Shown: in pieces, positions 47,329 to 57,231 of the stretch
Layout: the number at the start of each line of letters is the position of its first letter
How positions within the stretch are numbered: position 1 is the first letter of the stretch
Source: Bog-473 sp963800725
GTDB lineage: Bacteria; Actinomycetota; Acidimicrobiia; Acidimicrobiales; RAAP-2
DNA: 64,000 nt
Reading direction: 5' to 3'
Assembly: GCA_963800725.1 (NCBI GenBank)
Contig: CAWDCE010000017.1
Coordinates: forward strand, 248,001 to 312,000
Made by a program: the position numbers and the translations under genes
Notes under the pieces: model-generated
Database searches by the model: none
What the model saw: the letters and a program-made list of their open reading frames with translations, nothing else
What the model was told of the DNA's origin: nothing

Positions 47329-48705
47329 CGCGGCTCCAATCGCTCAGATAGCCGGCCACCAAATCGGGGAGCTGGCCGGCGGTCAGGCCCTCGGGCGTCC
47401 CGAGTGCGGCGGCACGCCCATGGACGTGCGCTGCGAGGGCGCCAGCCTCATGCGCTGCGATGCCGCGAGCCAAGAACGCGCCGATGATCCCCGACAACAC
47501 GTCGCCGGTCCCCGCCGTGGCCAGCGCCGGGACTCCGGCGGCGGCCAGCAAGACGTCGGTCGGGGCACCGTCGTTGGTCGCCACCGCGGTCAAGGGACCC
47601 TTGAGCAAAACGATGGCCCCACAGGCCGCGGCGAGCCGGCGGGCCGCGGCGAGCCGGTCGGGCCCGGGTGGCGACCCGGCCAGGGCGCGCGTATTCGCCG
47701 TCGTGGGGCGTGAGCACCGTAGGTGCGACCCGATCGCCCAGCAGGGCCAACGCCGCCTTGCTCTCGCCCAGTGCGTTCAGCCCGTCGGCGTCGATCACCA
47801 CAGGCACACTGGCCGCAGCGACGACGGCCCGGATCTCTTCTTGGGTGCGAGCATCGGTACCCAACCCCGGACCAATGACGAGGGCCCGACACTTGGTGGT
47901 GGCGTCGAGAAACACTCCCGGCCCACTCCGAGGCGTCGAGCGAGACGCGAACCGCTTCGACCGGCCACGGCGCTTGGGGATTGCCGGGGGACCCGAGTCG
48001 GATCATCCCCGCGCCGGCCGCCATGGCGCCGCGGGTGGCCAACACCGCCGAACCCTCCATCCCGACCGATCCCGCGGCAATGGCGAGCGCCGTCGTCCAT
48101 TTGTGCGACTGGCGGGGGCGTGGCGGCACCAGGTGGGACACGTCGTCGTCGGTAATCAGCGCCGCGGCGGCGGTGCCGGTGGCGACGCCGATGTCGGCGA
48201 CCGTGACGCGACCGGCGAGCCTCGGTCCGTCGCCCTCCAAGAGTCCGGTCTTGAGGGCGGCAAAGGTCACCGTATGGGTAGCCGTGACCGCGCCGTCACA
48301 GCCCTCCCCGGTCTCGGCGTTCAGGCCCGACGGGAGGTCGATGGCCAGCACCGGTGTGCCGGGCACGACGGTCGGCGCCACATAGGTCCCGCGGAACCCG
48401 GTCCCGTAGGCACCGTCGATCACCAGATCAGCCGGTCCGAGCAACGCCGGCGCGGTCTTGGCGTCAATTACCTCGACGCGTACCCCTCGGGCGAGAAGAT
48501 GTGCCGCGGCGACCCGGCCGTCGGCGCTGTTGGAACCCTTGCCGGCGATCACGATGACCCGGCGACCATAGGGGCCACCGAGGATGGAGAGCGCAGTCGT
48601 GGCGACCGCCGTACCGGCCCGCTCGACCAGCGTCTCGTGCGAGACCCCTGAGAGCGCAGCGGCGTCGGCCGCGCGCATCTCTTCGACGGTCAGGACGGGC
48701 TGCAT
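47321..48705 (-). CDS. nnr: Bifunctional NAD(P)HX epimerase/dehydratase
   Basis: About 460 residues. The N-terminal YjeF_N epimerase domain is MQPVLTVEEMRAADAAALSG with VIAGKGSNSADGRVAAAHL and PVLAIDLPSGLNAETGE. The C-terminal ADP-dependent dehydratase is ALVIGPGLGTDARTQEEI, VVIDADGLNALGE, LTPHDGEYARLAG and TAGTGDVLSGIIGAFLARG. Repairs hydrated NADH and NADPH. Two one-base insertions, near 47917 and near 47688, break the frame. Confidence 0.92.
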
Positions 48706-49108
48706 GGCGAGGTGCGCTCTGCAACGACAAAAGCGATGGCGACATGGGCGGTGTGGGTCAGCGAGAGGTGGAACACCGCGGCGGCGCGGCCAGCCGCCGC
48801 TTCGGCGGCGCCGCCGTGCAGCACGATAGAGGGAACGTTGGCACGGGCCCCTTCCCCCGTGCCCGCCGCACCTCGACGTCGGTGAGGGCGAATCCACCCA
48901 GGCCGATGCCGAGCGCCTTCATGACCGCTTCTTTGGCGGCGAAACGGGCGGCCAGGCTCTGGGTGAGGTCCTCAGCTCGTGCGGCGTCGTCACGTTCGGT
49001 CTCGGTGAAGTAACGGCGAGCGAAACCCGGGCGACGATCCAAGAGGCGACGAAACCGGTCCACATCGACGGCGTCGACCCCGACGCCGACGACGTTCGCT
49101 CCACTCAT
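48690..49108 (-). CDS. acpS: Holo-[acyl-carrier-protein] synthase
   Basis: About 139 residues. Transfers phosphopantetheine from CoA to ACP. GVGVDAVDVDRFRRLL (metal Asp), RYFTETERDDA, ARFAAKEAVMKALGIG (catalytic Glu-Lys) are AcpS motifs; the end, after a missing G near 48852, reads IVLHGGAAEAAAGR and FHLSLTHTAHVAIAFVVAE. The real stop at 48690 lies 16 bases inside the nnr start. ATG 49108 is chosen at MSGANVVGVG. Confidence 0.92.
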
Positions 49109-49164
49109 TGTGGCTGCAACCTCGTCGGCGCCGTTTCGTGCCGCGGCGGTCACAGCGCCCGAGA

Positions 49165-51004
49165 TCATTCGACGGTCACCGTCTTGGCCAAATTGCGCGG
49201 TCGGTCGACATCATGGCCATGCAGCGTCGCCAAACGGTACGCCAGCTGCTGGAGCGGGATGACCCGACCACCGGCGAGAGCAAGGGGTTGGTCATTGGGA
49301 CCCACAAGACATGATCGGCGACGGCGGCCACCTCTTCATCGCCATCATCAGCGATCAAGACGACGGTTGCCCCGCGACTGTGCACCTCGGCGATGTTCGA
49401 GAGGAGCTTCTCGGACAACTTGTTCCGCGTCGCAATGCCGACCACGACCGTCCCGGGCTCAATGAGGGCGATCGGTCCGTGCTTGAGCTCGCCGGCGGGA
49501 TAGCCCTCGGCCCGCAGATACGCCAGTTCCTTGAGTTTGAGGGCACCCTCGAGTGCCATGGGGAAACCGACGTGGCGGCCGAGGAAGAAGAAGTCCCGGG
49601 CATCGGTGAGCTTGCCCGCCACGTCGTCGACATCGGCCACCCTCGCAACGCGGTGGTGATCAGCGAGGGCAGTTCGTCCATTGCGTTGAGGACTTCGGCG
49701 ATCTCGGCCGAGCTGAGCGTGCCGTGGATCTGGGCCAAGGTGAGACCGAGAATCTCGAGTGCGACGATCTGGGCGAGATGGCACTTGGTCGACGCGACGC
49801 CGACTTCGGGTCCAGCCCTCGTGTACAGCACGCCGTCGGCGGCCCGGGCCATGGAGGAATCGACCACGTTCGACACCACCAGCACCTTGGCCCCAGAACG
49901 CGACGCCTCGCGCATGGCCTCAGAGGTATCGAGTGTCTCCCCCGACTGTGAGACGCCCACGCACAAGGTACGCTCCGTGAGCACCGGGTCCCGGTAGCGG
50001 AACTCACTTGCGATATCGACTTCGGTGGGGAGTTTGACCCACTGCTCTATGGCGTACTTGGCGACGAGGGCCGAGTGGTAACTGCTGCCGCAGGCGACGA
50101 TGAAGACCTTGTCGATGTGGGCGAGGTCGTCTGGACCGAGGCGCATTTCGTCGAGCACGAGTTCGCCCGAGGGGCCACGGCGGTCCAACAAGGTGTTGGC
50201 CACCGCTTGGGGCTGTTCGTGCATCTCCTTGCTCATGAAGTCCTCGTAGCCGTCCTTCTGCGCGGCTTCGAGATCCCAGGTGATGGAAAGTTGCTCGGGC
50301 GTGACGGGGTCGCCGACGAGCGTCGTGACCGCGATGGCGCCCGGGGTCAGGATCGCCAACTCGTCGTCGGCCAGCGCGAAGAGCTGGCGGGTATGGCCGA
50401 GCAGCGCCGGCACATCGGAGGCCAAGAATGCGACATCGCCCTCCAAACCGATCACCAGCGGCGTCGAACGTCGGGCCGCCACGATGGTATTTGGTTCATC
50501 GGCGTGGATCACCGCAATGGAAAAGGCGCCGCGTACCGCACGCAACGTGGCCCGGGTGGCTTCGGCAAGGCCCAACCCCTCGGCCAGGTGGCTCTCGATG
50601 AGGTGGGCCATCACCTCGGTGTCGGTGGCCGACGTCATGATGTGGCCGGCGGCCAGCAACTCGGATCGCAGTGAAGCGTGATTCTCGATAATCCCGTTGT
50701 GGATGATGGCGAGGCGTCCGGTGCAGTCGACGTGGGGATGCGCGTTTTCGGGTGTCGGGTGCCCGTGGGTGGCCCAGCGGGTGTGCCCGATGGCGGCACC
50801 GTGGCCGGTCGGGGCGTCGGCGGTCAAGGTGGCCAGGTCGGCCACCGAATGCGTGCCGTCGGCGGCCCGGGCCCGCCACAGCGATCCGTCGACCACCAGG
50901 GCAACGCCCGCGGAGTCGTAGCCGCGGTACTCCAACTGGTGCAATGCCCCCAAAATTACGGGGAGGGCGTCAGGGTCGCCGGTAACGCCAATGATTCCGC
51001 ACAT
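49165..51004 (-). CDS. glmS: Glutamine-fructose-6-phosphate aminotransferase
   Basis: About 613 residues. First step of UDP-GlcNAc synthesis. The N-terminal nucleophile is CGIIGVTGDPDALP after Met; HTRWATHGHPTPENAHPH and HNGIIENHASLR follow. Two SIS domains contain ACGSSYHSALVAKY, GVSQSGETLDTSEAM and LKELAYLRAEGYPAGELKHG, and the end, NLAKTVTVE, is the classic GlmS C-terminus. Two one-base deletions, near 49648 and near 49268, split the second SIS half. No glmS ribozyme is seen. Confidence 0.94.
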
Positions 51005-51109
51005 GGGGCTTCAGGCTACTGGCGCTCCACCAGCTCCAGCGAAGGAGTGACCGAAAACGGCCCGCTGGCAGCTCAGGTTGGCAAAATGACCTGAGGAGCG
51101 TCGGGGTAC

Positions 51110-52464
51110 TCAGCCCCCGACTTGGCCGAGTGCAGATTCGACGACGCCGGCCAGTTGCGCGGCCACGGCGTTGGCCTGGGCTTGGGCCCGTGCCTCGACC
51201 ATCACCCGCACCAGCGGTTCGGTGCCACTGGCCCGCAACAACACACGACCGTCGTCCCCGAGCTCGCCTTGGGCCTTGGCCACCTCGTCCCAGACTTCTT
51301 GGCACTCGCTCAGGCGACCCGGCTGGGGAATGGGGACGTTGAGAGTACCTGGGGCACCCGCTCGACCAAGCCGTGCGCGAGTTCAGCGAGCGAACGCCCG
51401 CTTCGTTGCATCAGATCGGCGAGCACGACGCCGGTCATGGTGCCGTCCCCCGTGGTGGAGCGGCTCCGAAAGATGATGTGCCCGGATTGCTCTCCACCGA
51501 GGGTGAAGCCGTCGGCATCGAGGGCCGCCAGCACGTGGCGGTCCCCAACATGGTCTCGCGGACCCCGATGCCGTGTCCTTGCATGGTCAATCGGAAGCCG
51601 AGGTTGGTCATGACGGTGACGACCACGGTGTTGCCGGCCAACTGCCCGCGTCGGCCAGATCCAGCGCGAAGAGGGCCAACAACACGTCCCCGTCGACCAC
51701 CGCACCGCTGTGGTCGACCACGATCACCCGGTCGGCGTCCCCGTCGAGGGCCAGGCCCAGATCCGCGCCGTGCGCGGTCACGGTGCGGGCCAGTTCGGCG
51801 GGGTCGGTGGATCCGCACTTCTCGTTGATGTTGATGCCGTCGGGTTCGTGGTGCAGTGCGGTCACACGAGCACCGAGGCGCGAGAGGACATCGGGGGCGA
51901 CCACGCTGGCGGCACCGTTGGCGCAATCGACCACGATGCGCAGGCCGGCCAAGCTCCGACCATCGGTCACCGCCAAGAGATGGTCCCGGTAGCGGTCGAT
52001 GCCCTCGGTGTCGGTCATGATCCGCCCCACCCCGCGACCCGTCGGCCGTCGAGGGCGCGATCGGGGTCAGAGAGGATCGAGGCCAATTCCTGTTCGACCT
52101 CGGTCTCGACCGCGACCGGCAATTTGGTCCCGAGCGCGCTGAAAAGTTTGATCCCGTTGTCGCCGAAGGGATTGTGCGACGCCGAGACCATCGCGCCGGG
52201 GACGAGGCGCTGCTCGGCGAGATAGGCCACGCCCGGGGTGGGCAGGACGCCGACGTCGAAGACGTCGGCGCCTTCGGTGGCCAGGCCGGCGGACAGCGCC
52301 GCTTGAAGGAGCGGTCCCGAACGGCGGGTGTCGCGACCGACCACGAGGGACACCGAGGGCAGTACCCGAGCGGTGGCCCGACCGAGCGCCAGAGCGAGCT
52401 CTGCCGTCAGCTCTTCGTTGGCGACACCCCTGACCCCGTCGGTGCCGAACTTTGCCGGCGCCAC
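51110..52464 (-). CDS. glmM: Phosphoglucosamine mutase
   Basis: About 452 residues. Converts GlcN-6-P to GlcN-1-P. GTG 52464 begins APAKFGTDGVRGVANEEL, with AAGGAAG upstream. Catalytic serine loop MVSASHNPFGDNGIK, metal loop ALDGDADR, sugar loop LGGEQSGHII, and phosphate site LLRASGTEPLVRVMVEA are all recoverable. Four one-base deletions are needed (near 52030, 51650, 51553 and 51340), the heaviest damage in the window, yet every domain is intact once they are restored. Operon partner of glmS. Confidence 0.92.
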
Positions 52465-52472
52465 GTTCTTCC

Positions 52473-52863
52473 TTACCGCTTGGAGTACTGCGGCGCCTTG
52501 CGGGCCTTCTTCAGGCCGTACTTCTTCGATTCCTTCTCGCGGGCGTGGGGTGAGGAGCCCCGAACGCTTGAGCGCCGCCCGATGTTCGGGGTCGAGCTCA
52601 ATGAGGCTCCGGGCGATGCCGAGGCGCATGGCACCGGCTTGGCCCGAGATGCCACCACCGTCAATGGTGGCATCGATGTCGTAAGACTCGGTCGTGTTGG
52701 TGAGGCGCAGCGGTTCGGTCAAGAGCATGCGGTGGGTGGCCGAGGTGAAGTACGACTCGATCGGCTGCTTGTTGACCGTGATGGCGCCGCCGCCGGGGCG
52801 GAAGCGCACCCGGGCCACCGCTTGCTTGCGGCGACCGGTCGATTGGGTCAGAGGTGTGGGCAT
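52473..52863 (-). CDS. rpsI: Ribosomal protein S9
   Basis: About 129 residues. QSTGRRKQAVARVRFRPGGG and the conserved end AREKESKKYGLKKARKAPQYSKR (read by segments) define S9, whose C-terminal SKR tail contacts P-site tRNA. One extra C near 52549 shifts the last 26 codons; uncorrected, the frame would run on into glmM. It ends 8 bases before glmM. Confidence 0.96.
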
Positions 52864-52888
52864 CGTGGGGCTCCTTGGCGTGCGATCT

Positions 52889-53338
52889 TCAGCTGGCCCG
52901 GCGGGCCGATGGCAGGTCGAGAACCTCTGGCACCTGGGCTGCGTGCGGGTGGTCCGGACCGGCGTAGACGTTGAGCTTGCTCAACATCTGGCGCCCGAGC
53001 GTGTTCTTCGGGAGCATCCCGCGCACCGAGCGACGGATCATCTCGTCGGGGGACTTCTCCAACAGTTCTGCGTACGTGGTGGACGACAAACCGCCCGGGT
53101 AGCCGCTGTGGCGGTAGGCCAGCTTGTCGCCGGCCTTGTTCGAGGTGAGGATCACCTTGTCGGCGTTGACCACGATGACGTGGTCACCGGTGTCGACGTG
53201 CGGCGCGAAATACGGGCGGTGCTTGCCGCGCAGTATGCGGGCAACTTCTGATGCCAATCGACCCAGCACGAGACCATCGGCGTCGACCACGTACCAGGCC
53301 CGCTGGATCTCGGTGACTTTGGGAGTGAATGTGCGCAA
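52889..53338 (-). CDS. rplM: Ribosomal protein L13
   Basis: 149 residues, intact. WYVVDADGLVLGRLASEVARILRGK, then HVDTGDHVIVVNADKV and RGMLPKNTLGRQMLSKL are L13 signatures. GTG start. Forms the usual rplM-rpsI pair with S9. Confidence 0.97.
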   Translation of the reverse strand: MRTFTPKVTEIQRAWYVVDADGLVLGRLASEVARILRGKHRPYFAPHVDTGDHVIVVNADKVILTSNKAGDKLAYRHSGYPGGLSSTTYAELLEKSPDEMIRRSVRGMLPKNTLGRQMLSKLNVYAGPDHPHAAQVPEVLDLPSARRAS

Positions 53339-53367
53339 GGGATCGATCTTTCGCTGCAGAGTGGTAC

Positions 53368-53383
53368 GGGGAGCACGCTCCCC
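53368..53383 (-). promoter_or_regulatory. Hairpin in the rplM leader
   Basis: GGGGAGC / GCTCCCC arms around AC, 30 bases upstream of the rplM GTG, in the 139-base truA-rplM gap. Could be a terminator of upstream transcription or a leader element for autoregulation by a ribosomal protein; the sequence does not decide. Confidence 0.45.
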
Positions 53384-53477
53384 GGGGGAAGTACTCAGGC
53401 GCTCGGAGGTCCCGAGAGCCGACGTACCAGGATAGGGCGCAAATCCACTTCGGGCAAGCCGCCCGGCGCCACGGCCC

Positions 53478-54287
53478 TCAGCCGTAGGCCACCGAAATCA
53501 AGCAGAGGCCCTGCGCCGGGGCCGGATCTGGGGCACGGTGACGGTTCGCCATGCGCAGGCGCGCCAGCACGGTGGCCGCATTGCCCCGGCCCCGGCCGAC
53601 CTCGACCAGGCTCCCGACCAGGGAGCGGACCATTTGATGGCAGAACGAGTTCGCCACGATCTCGAAACGCAGCAGGTGCCCGTCATCAAGGGTCCGGACC
53701 TCCGAATCGGCCTCCTCGCTCCACGTGGCCCGCACCACCCGGCGCAAAATCGGCTCTGCGGGGTCCGTGCCGGGCTTGCGGCGGCAAAAAGAGCGGAAGT
53801 CATGGGTCCCGAGCACGACCTCGGCCGCGGCGCTCATGGCCCGCAGGTCCAACGGGTCACGGACGTGCCAGGCGATCGGGGCCAGCAGCGGGTCGGGCTG
53901 AGGGGAGTTCCACACCAAATAGCGATAGGTGCGAGCGGTCGCCGACCGTCGGGCGTCGAAGGTGTCCTCGACGGCCGCCGCCGACCGGACGACGATTTTC
54001 GGGGCCAGCTGCCGGTTGAGGTTGCGGGCGAGGCCGTCGCCATCGAAGGGAATGGGCGGCAGGTCGACATGGACCACCTGGCCGCGGGCGTGGACCCCGG
54101 CGTCGGTGCGACCCGCACAAGTCAACTGGGGCGGCTCGGAGAGTCGGGCGGTGCGCCCGAGCGCCTGGCGTAATGATCCCGCGACGGTCGCCACGTTGGG
54201 CTGATCCGCAAAACCTCGGAATGCGGCGCCGTCGTAGGCGACCAGGAGCTGCCAACGCTGCCAGGCAGCGTTGGCGGGTTCCTCCAC
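53478..54287 (-). CDS. truA: tRNA pseudouridine synthase A
   Basis: 269 residues from GTG 54287, two bases after the rplQ stop. Isomerises U38-40 of tRNA. WQLLVAYDGAAFRGFADQP, catalytic Asp in CAGRTDAGVHARGQVVH, RTYRYLVWN, HDFRSFCRR and ANSFCHQMVRSLVG are diagnostic. Its first codons contain a 25-base perfect palindrome (54251-54275). Confidence 0.95.
   Translation of the reverse strand: MEEPANAAWQRWQLLVAYDGAAFRGFADQPNVATVAGSLRQALGRTARLSEPPQLTCAGRTDAGVHARGQVVHVDLPPIPFDGDGLARNLNRQLAPKIVVRSAAAVEDTFDARRSATARTYRYLVWNSPQPDPLLAPIAWHVRDPLDLRAMSAAAEVVLGTHDFRSFCRRKPGTDPAEPILRRVVRATWSEEADSEVRTLDDGHLLRFEIVANSFCHQMVRSLVGSLVEVGRGRGNAATVLARLRMANRHRAPDPAPAQGLCLISVAYG
54251..54275. repeat. 25-bp perfect palindrome at the truA 5' end
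   Basis: Arms GCCAACGCTGCC and GGCAGCGTTGGC flank a single central A. It covers codons 5-13 of truA and starts 15 bases after the rplQ stop in the transcript. In RNA it would form a stem of about ten pairs with a five-base loop. Confidence 0.85.
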
Positions 54288-54289
54288 CC

Positions 54290-54643
54290 TCAGACGAACT
54301 CGATGCGCGCCATCGGCGCGTTGTCGCCCGGGCGGGGGCCCAGCTTCAAGATGCGGGTGTAGCCACCGGGACGCTCCGCGTAGCGGGGTCCGATCTCCTC
54401 GAAGAGCTTGTGCGCCATGTCCTTGTCCCTGATGAGGGCCACGACACGCCGGTGCTGGTGGATGCCGCCCTTGCGGGCTGCGGTCACGCACTTCTCGGCC
54501 ACCGGGCGCAGCGCCTTTGCCTTGGCCTCGGTGGTGACCAAGGATTCAGCGGCGATCAGCGATGCGACCAGGTTGCCGAGCATGGCCTTTTGGTGCGCGG
54601 CGGTGCCACCCATCCGTCGGCCCCGAGTCGGAGTTCCTTGCAT
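54290..54643 (-). CDS. rplQ: Ribosomal protein L17
   Basis: 117 residues. Characteristic RRMGGTAAHQKAMLGNLVASLI, ITTEAKAKALRPVAEK-like and GGYTRILKLGPRPGDNAPMARIEFV (in parts) segments. It follows rpoA by 6 bases, the conserved end of the alpha operon. Confidence 0.97.
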   Translation of the reverse strand: MQGTPTRGRRMGGTAAHQKAMLGNLVASLIAAESLVTTEAKAKALRPVAEKCVTAARKGGIHQHRRVVALIRDKDMAHKLFEEIGPRYAERPGGYTRILKLGPRPGDNAPMARIEFV

Positions 54644-54649
54644 GGCCGA

Positions 54650-55588
54650 TCAGTCCCGGGTGCGCAGCGACAAACCGCGCTCGTCCAGCCGCTGCACCAC
54701 TTCGTCGGCTGACTTCTGTCCGAAGTTGGTGATGGCCAAGAGGTCGTCCATGGTGCGCTCGACCAGCTCGCCAATCGTGTTGATCTGGGCCCGCTTCAAG
54801 CAGTTGCGGGGCCGCTCGGAGAGGTCCAGCTCCTCGATCCGCAGATCAAGGTCGGGTGAACCGCTCGTCGTGGTCCCGGTGTCGCCGAGCTCGAGCCCCT
54901 GGGGTGCGTCTTCGAGGTCAGCCACCAAGCTCACCAGGTTGCGCAGCGTGTCGCCGGCCGAGGCCAGCGCCTCGCGCGGCGAGATGGTGCCGTCGGTCTC
55001 GATGTCGAGCACCAGGCGGTCGAAGTTGGTTGACTGCTCCACCCGGACCGACTCGATGTCGAAGGTGACCCGGTGGACGGGGGAGAAGATGGAGTCGATC
55101 GGGATGACCCCGATGGTCGAGGAGCGCTTGTTCTTATCCGCCGACACGTAGCCACGCCCGCGCTCGACGGTCACGTCGACGGCCAGGCGGCCCTTGGCGT
55201 TGATCGAGGCGATGTGCAGTCCGGGATTGAGGATTTCGACATCCGACGTCGTCTGCAGGTCGCCTGCGGTGGCGTCAGCGGGACCCCGCACGTCGAGACG
55301 CAGGGTTACCGGCTCGTCGGTCTCCACCTTCACCAAGAGGTCTTTCAGGTTCAAGATGATGTCGGTGACATCCTCCTTGACGCCCGGCAGGGTGGTGAAT
55401 TCGTGGAGGGCCTCGTCAAAGCGAAGCTGCGTCACCGCACCCCCGGGGATCGAGGACAGCAGTGTCCGGCGCAATGAGTTGCCGAGCGTGGTCCCAAAAC
55501 CCGGATCGAGCGGGCCGATGGCGAAGCGCTGGCGGTTGTTCTGCTCTTCGTCGACTGCTTCGACTGTCGGTCGTTGGATAATCAGCAT
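54650..55588 (-). CDS. rpoA: RNA polymerase alpha subunit
   Basis: 312 residues, intact. The N-terminal assembly domain has FAIGPLDPGFGTTLGNSLRR and LLSSIPGGAVTQLRFD. The C-terminal domain has LDLSERPRNCLKRAQINTIG and ELVERTMDDLLAITNFGQKS, the UP-element and activator-contacting helices. Standard position between rpsD and rplQ. Confidence 0.98.
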   Translation of the reverse strand: MLIIQRPTVEAVDEEQNNRQRFAIGPLDPGFGTTLGNSLRRTLLSSIPGGAVTQLRFDEALHEFTTLPGVKEDVTDIILNLKDLLVKVETDEPVTLRLDVRGPADATAGDLQTTSDVEILNPGLHIASINAKGRLAVDVTVERGRGYVSADKNKRSSTIGVIPIDSIFSPVHRVTFDIESVRVEQSTNFDRLVLDIETDGTISPREALASAGDTLRNLVSLVADLEDAPQGLELGDTGTTTSGSPDLDLRIEELDLSERPRNCLKRAQINTIGELVERTMDDLLAITNFGQKSADEVVQRLDERGLSLRTRD

Positions 55589-55647
55589 GTGGGTGGCTCC
55601 TGAGGCGGGGGCGGGTGGTCGGTCGGGGGACGGCGGGGGCCGAGGTC

Positions 55648-56295
55648 CTACTTGGAGTAGAGCTCGACGATGAGTTGTTCTTGCACAGGCTCATCGATGT
55701 GCTCGCGCAAAGGTGGATTCAATACGGCCACGCTGAAACCGGCGTCGCCGGTCTCGAGCCACGCCGGGGTGGTGCGCTCCAAGGTGTCCATGTTGCGTCG
55801 CACCGAGAAGTTCTGGCGGGTGGCGTCCTTCAGGGTCACCTGGTCGCCCTTTCTGACCCGATAGCTCGGGATCGTGACCCGAGAGCCGTTCACCAGGACG
55901 TGGCCGTGGCGGACGAACTGGCGGGCCTGGCGGCGGCTCGCGCCCCAGCCGGCCCGGAACACGACGTTGTCGAGACGCAGCTCGAGGTTGCGGAGCAGAT
56001 TCTCACCGGTGATGCCGGGCTGACGGCTCGACTCCTCGTAGAGGTTGCGGAACTGCTTCTCCAAGAGCCCGTAAATGCGGCGGGCCTTCTGCTTCTCGCG
56101 GAGCTGGGTCAAGTACTCAGAACCCTGGCGCATGCGGTCGCGACCGTGCTCGCCGGGCGGGTAGGCGCGGCTGTGACGATCGGTCACCGCCTCGGAGACG
56201 GGACATTTGAGCGAATAGCAGCGCTCACCCTTCAAGAAGAGCTTCGTGCGCTCGCGCCGACAGAGACGGCAAACGGGTCCGGTGTATCTAGCCAT
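55648..56295 (-). CDS. rpsD: Ribosomal protein S4 (zinc type)
   Basis: 215 residues from ATG 56295. Four N-terminal cysteines (Cys9, Cys12, Cys26, Cys31) form a zinc site. The S4 RNA-binding domain is LRLDNVVFRAGWGASRRQARQ, VRHGHVLVNGSRVTIPSYRV. Nucleates 30S assembly and often represses its own operon. Confidence 0.97.
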   Translation of the reverse strand: MARYTGPVCRLCRRERTKLFLKGERCYSLKCPVSEAVTDRHSRAYPPGEHGRDRMRQGSEYLTQLREKQKARRIYGLLEKQFRNLYEESSRQPGITGENLLRNLELRLDNVVFRAGWGASRRQARQFVRHGHVLVNGSRVTIPSYRVRKGDQVTLKDATRQNFSVRRNMDTLERTTPAWLETGDAGFSVAVLNPPLREHIDEPVQEQLIVELYSK

Positions 56296-56306
56296 GATGT
56301 GTCCTC

Positions 56307-56705
56307 TTAGACCCGACGCCGCTTCTTGGGGCGGCAGCCGTTGTGGGGTATGGGGGTGACGTCTTTGATGCCCACCACTTCGATGCCCACCGCAGCGAGC
56401 GAGCGGATGGCGGTCTCGCGGCCCGAGCCGGGTCCGCGAACGAGCACATCGACCTTGCGTACGCCGTGCTCCATGGCCCGCTTGGCGCAGGCTTCTGCGG
56501 CCAACTGGGCGGCGAAGGGGGTGGACTTGCGCGAACCCTTGAAGCCGACATTGCCGGCTGAGGCCCACGCCAACACGTTGCCTTCTGGGTCCGCGATCGA
56601 GACGATGGTGTTGTTGAACGAGCTCTTGATGTGTGCAACGCCGTAGCTGATGTTCTTGCGCTCGCGCTTGCGGGGGCGACGCGCTTGCTTGGTGGGCTTT
56701 GCCAT
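56307..56705 (-). CDS. rpsK: Ribosomal protein S11
   Basis: 132 residues. HIKSSFNNTIVSIADPEGNVLAW, AAEACAKRAMEHGVRKVDVLV and GSGRETAIRSLAAVGIEV, ending NGCRPKKRRRV, are S11 signatures. One base separates it from rpsM. Confidence 0.98.
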   Translation of the reverse strand: MAKPTKQARRPRKRERKNISYGVAHIKSSFNNTIVSIADPEGNVLAWASAGNVGFKGSRKSTPFAAQLAAEACAKRAMEHGVRKVDVLVRGPGSGRETAIRSLAAVGIEVVGIKDVTPIPHNGCRPKKRRRV

Positions 56706-57083
56706 CTACTTCTTCACCTTTTTCTTCCCGGCCACGGTCTTCTTCGGGCCCTTGCGGGTCCGGGCGTTGGTGTGCGTGCGCTGGCCGTGCACGGGCAGGC
56801 CCTTGCGGTGCCGCACCCCCTGATAGCAGTTGATTTCCATCTTGCGCTTGATGTCTTGGGAGACGTCACGGCGCAGGTCACCTTCGACCCGGAAGTTGGT
56901 GTCGATGTAGGTGCGAAGGCGCGCCACTTCCTCGTCGGTCAGATCACGCACGCGGGTGGACGGGTTGACGTCCACCGCCTGGCAGATCTGCGTCGAAAGG
57001 GTGCTGCCGATGCCGAAAATGTAAGTGAGTGAGATCTCGAGCCGCTTTTCGCGGGGGATATCGACTCCTGATATGCGGGCCAT
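56706..57083 (-). CDS. rpsM: Ribosomal protein S13
   Basis: 125 residues. ARISGVDIPREKRLEISLTYIFGIG, then CYQGVRHRKGLPVHGQRTHTNART and a lysine-rich tail. Contacts 23S rRNA and tRNA in the head of the 30S. Confidence 0.98.
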   Translation of the reverse strand: MARISGVDIPREKRLEISLTYIFGIGSTLSTQICQAVDVNPSTRVRDLTDEEVARLRTYIDTNFRVEGDLRRDVSQDIKRKMEINCYQGVRHRKGLPVHGQRTHTNARTRKGPKKTVAGKKKVKK

Positions 57084-57097
57084 TCTTCGATCCTCTC

Positions 57098-57211
57098 TCA
57101 GCCCTGCCGCTGCTTGTGGCGCGGGTTGTCACAGATCACCCGAACCACACCGTGGCGTCGGATGACCTTGCACTTCTCACAGATCGGCTTCACGCTTGGC
57201 CGAACTTTCAC
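57098..57211 (-). CDS. rpmJ: Ribosomal protein L36 (zinc type)
   Basis: 37 residues from GTG 57211: KVRPSVKPICEKCKVIRRHG, then VVRVICDNPRHKQRQG. Cys11, Cys14, Cys27 and His32 form the zinc site of the C+ form. Lies 21 bases after infA and 15 before rpsM. Too short for most gene finders but unmistakable. Confidence 0.96.
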   Translation of the reverse strand: MKVRPSVKPICEKCKVIRRHGVVRVICDNPRHKQRQG

Positions 57212-57231
57212 GTCGCGTCCTTATCCTCTGG

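Noticed and set aside
49165..51004. glmS ribozyme or other riboswitch upstream of glmS
   Set aside because: The roughly 105-base gap before glmS shows no recognisable ribozyme core, and the class is a Firmicutes feature.
52473..52863. An S9-GlmM fusion protein from one continuous frame
   Set aside because: The fused reading arises from a one-base insertion near 52549; S9 has its normal SKR end in the other frame and glmM has its own start with a ribosome site.
54251..54275. Intrinsic terminator after rplQ
   Set aside because: No U-tract follows and the palindrome is within truA coding sequence.
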